Shown here one piece after another: positions 5,078 through 7,239 of a stretch of DNA of 7,239 nucleotides. The notes beneath the pieces were generated by a model, which saw only the letters and a program-made list of their open reading frames with translations, did not search any database and was not told the DNA's origin. Source of the stretch: Verrucomicrobiota bacterium (lineage in GTDB: Bacteria > Verrucomicrobiota > Verrucomicrobiia > Limisphaerales > JACRJZ01); contig JAKLEJ010000179.1 of assembly GCA_022711695.1 (NCBI GenBank), positions 1 through 7,239 on the forward strand, given 5' to 3'. A program made the position numbers and the translations under genes. Numbering within the stretch: position 1 is the first letter of the stretch; every line of letters starts with the position of its first letter.

Positions 5078-5149
5078 CAGGAAGGGAAGCGTCGCCTCCC
5101 TGGGCAAACGAGGCCGGCGGCCGGCGGCGCCTGTGCTTCCCTCGTCCTG
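5078..5149 (+). promoter_or_regulatory. Large imperfect stem-loop before the RND adaptor gene
   Basis: CAGGA then AGGGAAGC (5078-5090) pair with GCTTCCCT (5135-5142) and TCCTG (5145-5149). This gives 13 base pairs interrupted by one 2-base bulge (CG, 5143-5144). The 44-base interior is very GC-rich and includes a tandem GGCCGGC repeat (5112-5125), so further internal pairing is likely. It ends 18 bases before ATG 5168. There is no T-tract, so a leader structure, attenuator or mRNA-stability element is more likely than a plain terminator. Confidence 0.45.
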
Positions 5150-5167
5150 CTTGAATCTGGAAGAGCT

Positions 5168-6223
5168 ATGAAACGAGTGAAACCCGAGTACTGGAAAACG
5201 GCCTTCCCCATCCTGGGGATGGCGCTATTGGCGACGGGGTGCGGCCACCAGCAGCCGGCCGCGCCTCCCGAGCAGATCCTCCCGGCGGCCGACGTGCGGC
5301 TGGTCAGGGTGGAAGCCCTCTCCCGTGTGGCCACGGAGGAAGTCGTCGGCACCGTGCGCCCCAAGCTCAGCGCCACCCTCTCGGCGAAGGTCAGCGGCAC
5401 GCTCGTGCAGATGCTCGCAGTGCCAGGCCAGACCGTGAAGAAGGGCGACCTCCTCGCGCAGATCGACGCCAAGGAAACCCAGGCGCGACTCGACCAGGCC
5501 ACCGCGGTGCGAGATCAGGCGAAAAAGGACCTGGACCGCACCGAGAAACTTCTGGCCCAAAACGTGATCACCCAGGCTGAAATGGACGCGGTGCAGTCCC
5601 GTTACCGGGTGGCCGAGGCCACCGTGCGCGAGGGAGAAACCCTGCTCAGCTACACCCGGGTGCTGGCCCCGTTCGACGGCTTGGTCACCGCCAAGCGAGC
5701 CGATGTCGGCGACATGGCCTCGCCCGGCCGGGCCCTTTTGGATATCGAGGATCCCAACGCCCTGCGCCTGGAGGCCGATGTGCCCGAGGCCCTGATCGAC
5801 CGCATTCATCTGAACGACCGCCTGCCGGTGCGCGTGCCGGCCGCCGGGCCCGACCCGATCCAGGGCGTGGTGAGTGAAATCATGCCCGCCGCCGATCCGG
5901 CCAGCCGCACCTTCCGCGCCAAGCTGGATCTCCCGCCCGCCAGGGGCCTCCGCAGCGGTCTCTTCGGGCGCGTCGCCGTGCCCGTGGCCGAAGTCAAGGC
6001 CGTGCGCGTCCCCGCCGCCGCCGTCCTCCTGCGCGGCCAGATGGAAATCGCCTTCGTGGCGCAGGACGGCCGCGCCCGGATGCGCCTGGTCAAGACAGGC
6101 AAACGTCTGGGGGATGAAGTGGAAGTGGTCTCGGGCCTCAACGTCGGGGAAAGCCTGGTGGTGGACGGCGGGGCCCGGTTGCTGGACAGCCAGCCGGTGA
6201 CAGAGAGGAGCCGGCAGCCATGA
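5168..6223 (+). CDS. RND efflux periplasmic adaptor (membrane fusion protein), lipoprotein
   Basis: This 351-aa HlyD/AcrA-type adaptor would link an inner-membrane RND pump to an outer-membrane channel. A signal sequence (1-24) ends in LLATGC, so Cys25 is a likely lipidation site; it is also the only cysteine. Then come the first half of the lipoyl domain (about 66-100, with AKVSGTLVQMLAVPGQTVKKGD), an alpha-hairpin predicted as coiled coil (about 101-160, with LDRTEKLLAQNVIT at 122-135), the second lipoyl half (YTRVLAPFDGLVT, 162-174), a beta-barrel (about 200-275) and a membrane-proximal domain (about 278-340, with VPAAAVL and VSGLNVGESLVVDG). The hairpin is short, as in many small adaptors. 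No His- or Met-rich metal motif is seen, so substrate is unknown. It overlaps the pump gene by four bases (ATGA) and is separated from the thioredoxin gene by 184 bp. Confidence 0.92.
   Translation: MKRVKPEYWKTAFPILGMALLATGCGHQQPAAPPEQILPAADVRLVRVEALSRVATEEVVGTVRPKLSATLSAKVSGTLVQMLAVPGQTVKKGDLLAQIDAKETQARLDQATAVRDQAKKDLDRTEKLLAQNVITQAEMDAVQSRYRVAEATVREGETLLSYTRVLAPFDGLVTAKRADVGDMASPGRALLDIEDPNALRLEADVPEALIDRIHLNDRLPVRVPAAGPDPIQGVVSEIMPAADPASRTFRAKLDLPPARGLRSGLFGRVAVPVAEVKAVRVPAAAVLLRGQMEIAFVAQDGRARMRLVKTGKRLGDEVEVVSGLNVGESLVVDGGARLLDSQPVTERSRQP
6204..6210 (+). promoter_or_regulatory. Ribosome binding site for the RND pump gene
   Basis: AGAGGAG lies nine bases before ATG 6220, within the end of the adaptor gene. 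It supports the ATGA overlap start for the pump and translational coupling of the two subunits. Confidence 0.7.
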
Positions 6224-7239
6224 GCGCAGGCGGCTCGCATGCGCCCCATTCCGGGCCGGGGCTGGCCGGCCGCGTGGCTCGCGCCTTCATCGACTCTAAG
6301 CTCACGCCGCTGATCGTCATCGCCGCGGTGCTGCTCGAGGCCTTCGCCGTGGTCATGCTGCCCCGTGAGGAGGAGCCCCAGATCAAGGTCCCGATGATCG
6401 ATGTGATGGTGGCCATGCCCGGCACCACCGCCCGCGAGGTCGCCGAGCGCGTCACCCGCCCCATGGAAAAGCTCCTCTGGGAGATTCCGGGCGTCGAATA
6501 CATCTACTCGACCTCGCGCGAGGGCGAGTCGCTGGTGATCGTGCGCTTCAAGGTTGGCCGCGACCCCCAGGAGAGCCTGGTCGCCCTCACCGAGAAGCTC
6601 CGTTCGAATTTCGACCGCATTCCCCACGGCGTCACCCAGCCTCTCGTCAAACCCAAGTCGATCGATGACGTCCCCATCCTGGCGCTCACGTTCCACAGCC
6701 CGGAGTATGATCATCTCACCCTCCGTCGCCTGGCGGCCCAGGTGGACGATGCCGTCAAGCAGGTTCCCCTGGTGGCCGAGACCACTCTGATCGGCGGCGC
6801 CCGCCGCCAGGTCCGCGTGCTCCTGGATCCGGTCAAGCTGTCTTCGCGCAATCTCAGCCCCGTGGGCATCGTCCCCATGCTTCAACAGGCCAACCGCCAG
6901 CACGCCGCCGGCGGATTGACCAGCGACAACCGCGAGGTAATCATCGAGACTGGGGCCTTCCTGCGCACCGCCGAGGAGGTCGGACAGGTCGTGGTCGGGG
7001 TCTTCGGGGGCAAACCGGTTTACCTGCGCGAGGTGGCGGAGGTGGTGGACGGCGCCGAGGAGCCTTCGCAATACGTCTTCTTCGGCCGGGGCGCGGCCGG
7101 GTTGGCGGAGGCCGCAGGCCATGCCCCGGCCGCCACGAACCGCTCCGCCTTCGCCGAGGAGCCGGCCGTCACCCTCAGCGTGGCCAAACGCCCCGGCGCC
7201 AACGCCATCTTCGTTGCCAACGAGGTGCTGCGCAAGGTC
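6220..7239 (+). CDS. RND-superfamily efflux pump permease, N-terminal part (3' end outside window)
   Basis: The first 340 codons of an AcrB/CusA-fold proton-driven pump are present; full members have about 1,000-1,100 residues. After a cytoplasmic lead (1-27) comes helix TM1 (about 28-47, LTPLIVIAAVLLEAFAVVML). The porter domain follows with PREEEPQIKVP (48-58), the signature MPGTTAREVAERVTRPMEKLLWEIPGV (66-92 region) and IDDVPILALTFHS (148-160). Further family sequence is AETTLIGGARRQVRVLLDP (186-204) and VYLREVAEVVDG (267-278). The region 288-313 (Ala/Gly-rich, then HAPAATNRSAFAEE) replaces the short link usual before PAVTLSVAKRPGANAI. TM4, whose charged residues separate metal from drug exporters, lies beyond the window, so substrate class is open. 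No TolC-like gene is visible; it may be downstream or elsewhere. Confidence 0.93.
   Translation, partial: MSAGGSHAPHSGPGLAGRVARAFIDSKLTPLIVIAAVLLEAFAVVMLPREEEPQIKVPMIDVMVAMPGTTAREVAERVTRPMEKLLWEIPGVEYIYSTSREGESLVIVRFKVGRDPQESLVALTEKLRSNFDRIPHGVTQPLVKPKSIDDVPILALTFHSPEYDHLTLRRLAAQVDDAVKQVPLVAETTLIGGARRQVRVLLDPVKLSSRNLSPVGIVPMLQQANRQHAAGGLTSDNREVIIETGAFLRTAEEVGQVVVGVFGGKPVYLREVAEVVDGAEEPSQYVFFGRGAAGLAEAAGHAPAATNRSAFAEEPAVTLSVAKRPGANAIFVANEVLRKV

Noticed and set aside
5806..7122. Long open frame on the minus strand (438 codons) opposite the RND genes
   Set aside because: It is a shadow of the RND adaptor and pump, with His/Asp/Gly-rich content typical of antisense frames in GC-rich genes.
1..7239. 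CRISPR array, tRNA, rRNA, insertion sequence or phage genes
   Set aside because: I found no regularly spaced repeats, tRNA-like cloverleaf, transposase or integrase motif, or terminal inverted repeats on either strand by eye.

Overview
The window is GC-rich bacterial chromosomal DNA with every supported gene on the + strand and very little non-coding space. An apolipoprotein N-acyltransferase and a lipoprotein-type RND adaptor point to a diderm (outer-membrane) bacterium. The phylum cannot be fixed from the sequence alone. The gene mix (metX-metW, DUF6132 and YeeE pairs), the weak Shine-Dalgarno signals at many starts, and an intergenic repeat built on CCAAAGCCGCG would fit a Verrucomicrobiota-like genome. 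That assignment is a low-confidence inference, and a deltaproteobacterial-grade or planctomycete relative is not excluded.

Left region (1-2755), housekeeping: the 3' end of lnt (lipoprotein N-acylation), metX (homoserine O-acyltransferase), metW (MetX partner with a methyltransferase fold) and dtd (D-aminoacyl-tRNA deacylase). Spacing is tight: lnt and metX overlap by 26 bp, and the next two gaps are 26 and 21 bp. This looks like one transcription unit. MetX and MetW together make the activated homoserine used for methionine synthesis.

A 232-bp gap (2756-2987) follows. It holds no gene but has a perfect GC palindrome, two imperfect copies of a short repeat, and two hairpins.

Middle region (2988-4983), a sulfur-handling cassette: a 74-aa YgaP-type (DUF2892) membrane protein with a Cys-Cys-Cys tail, two consecutive half-size YeeE/YedE membrane proteins that together should form one TsuA-like channel for thiosulfate or a related sulfur species, and a two-helix DUF6132 membrane domain fused to a thioredoxin with a WCGPC active site. 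Gaps are 24, 18 and 1 bp. The likely joint role is uptake of a reduced or sulfane sulfur compound, with delivery or reduction through cysteine thiols.

A 184-bp gap (4984-5167) carries two inverted repeats around a weak promoter-like sequence and a large imperfect stem-loop just before the next gene.

Right region (5168-7239): a lipoprotein periplasmic adaptor and the first 340 codons of an RND-superfamily pump, overlapping at ATGA. No outer-membrane channel gene is in view, and the pump runs off the window. Whether the pump works with the sulfur cassette or is only its neighbour is the main open question. I did not find an unmistakably new system. The best candidate for novelty is the DUF2892 / split YeeE / DUF6132-thioredoxin cassette beside an RND pump.
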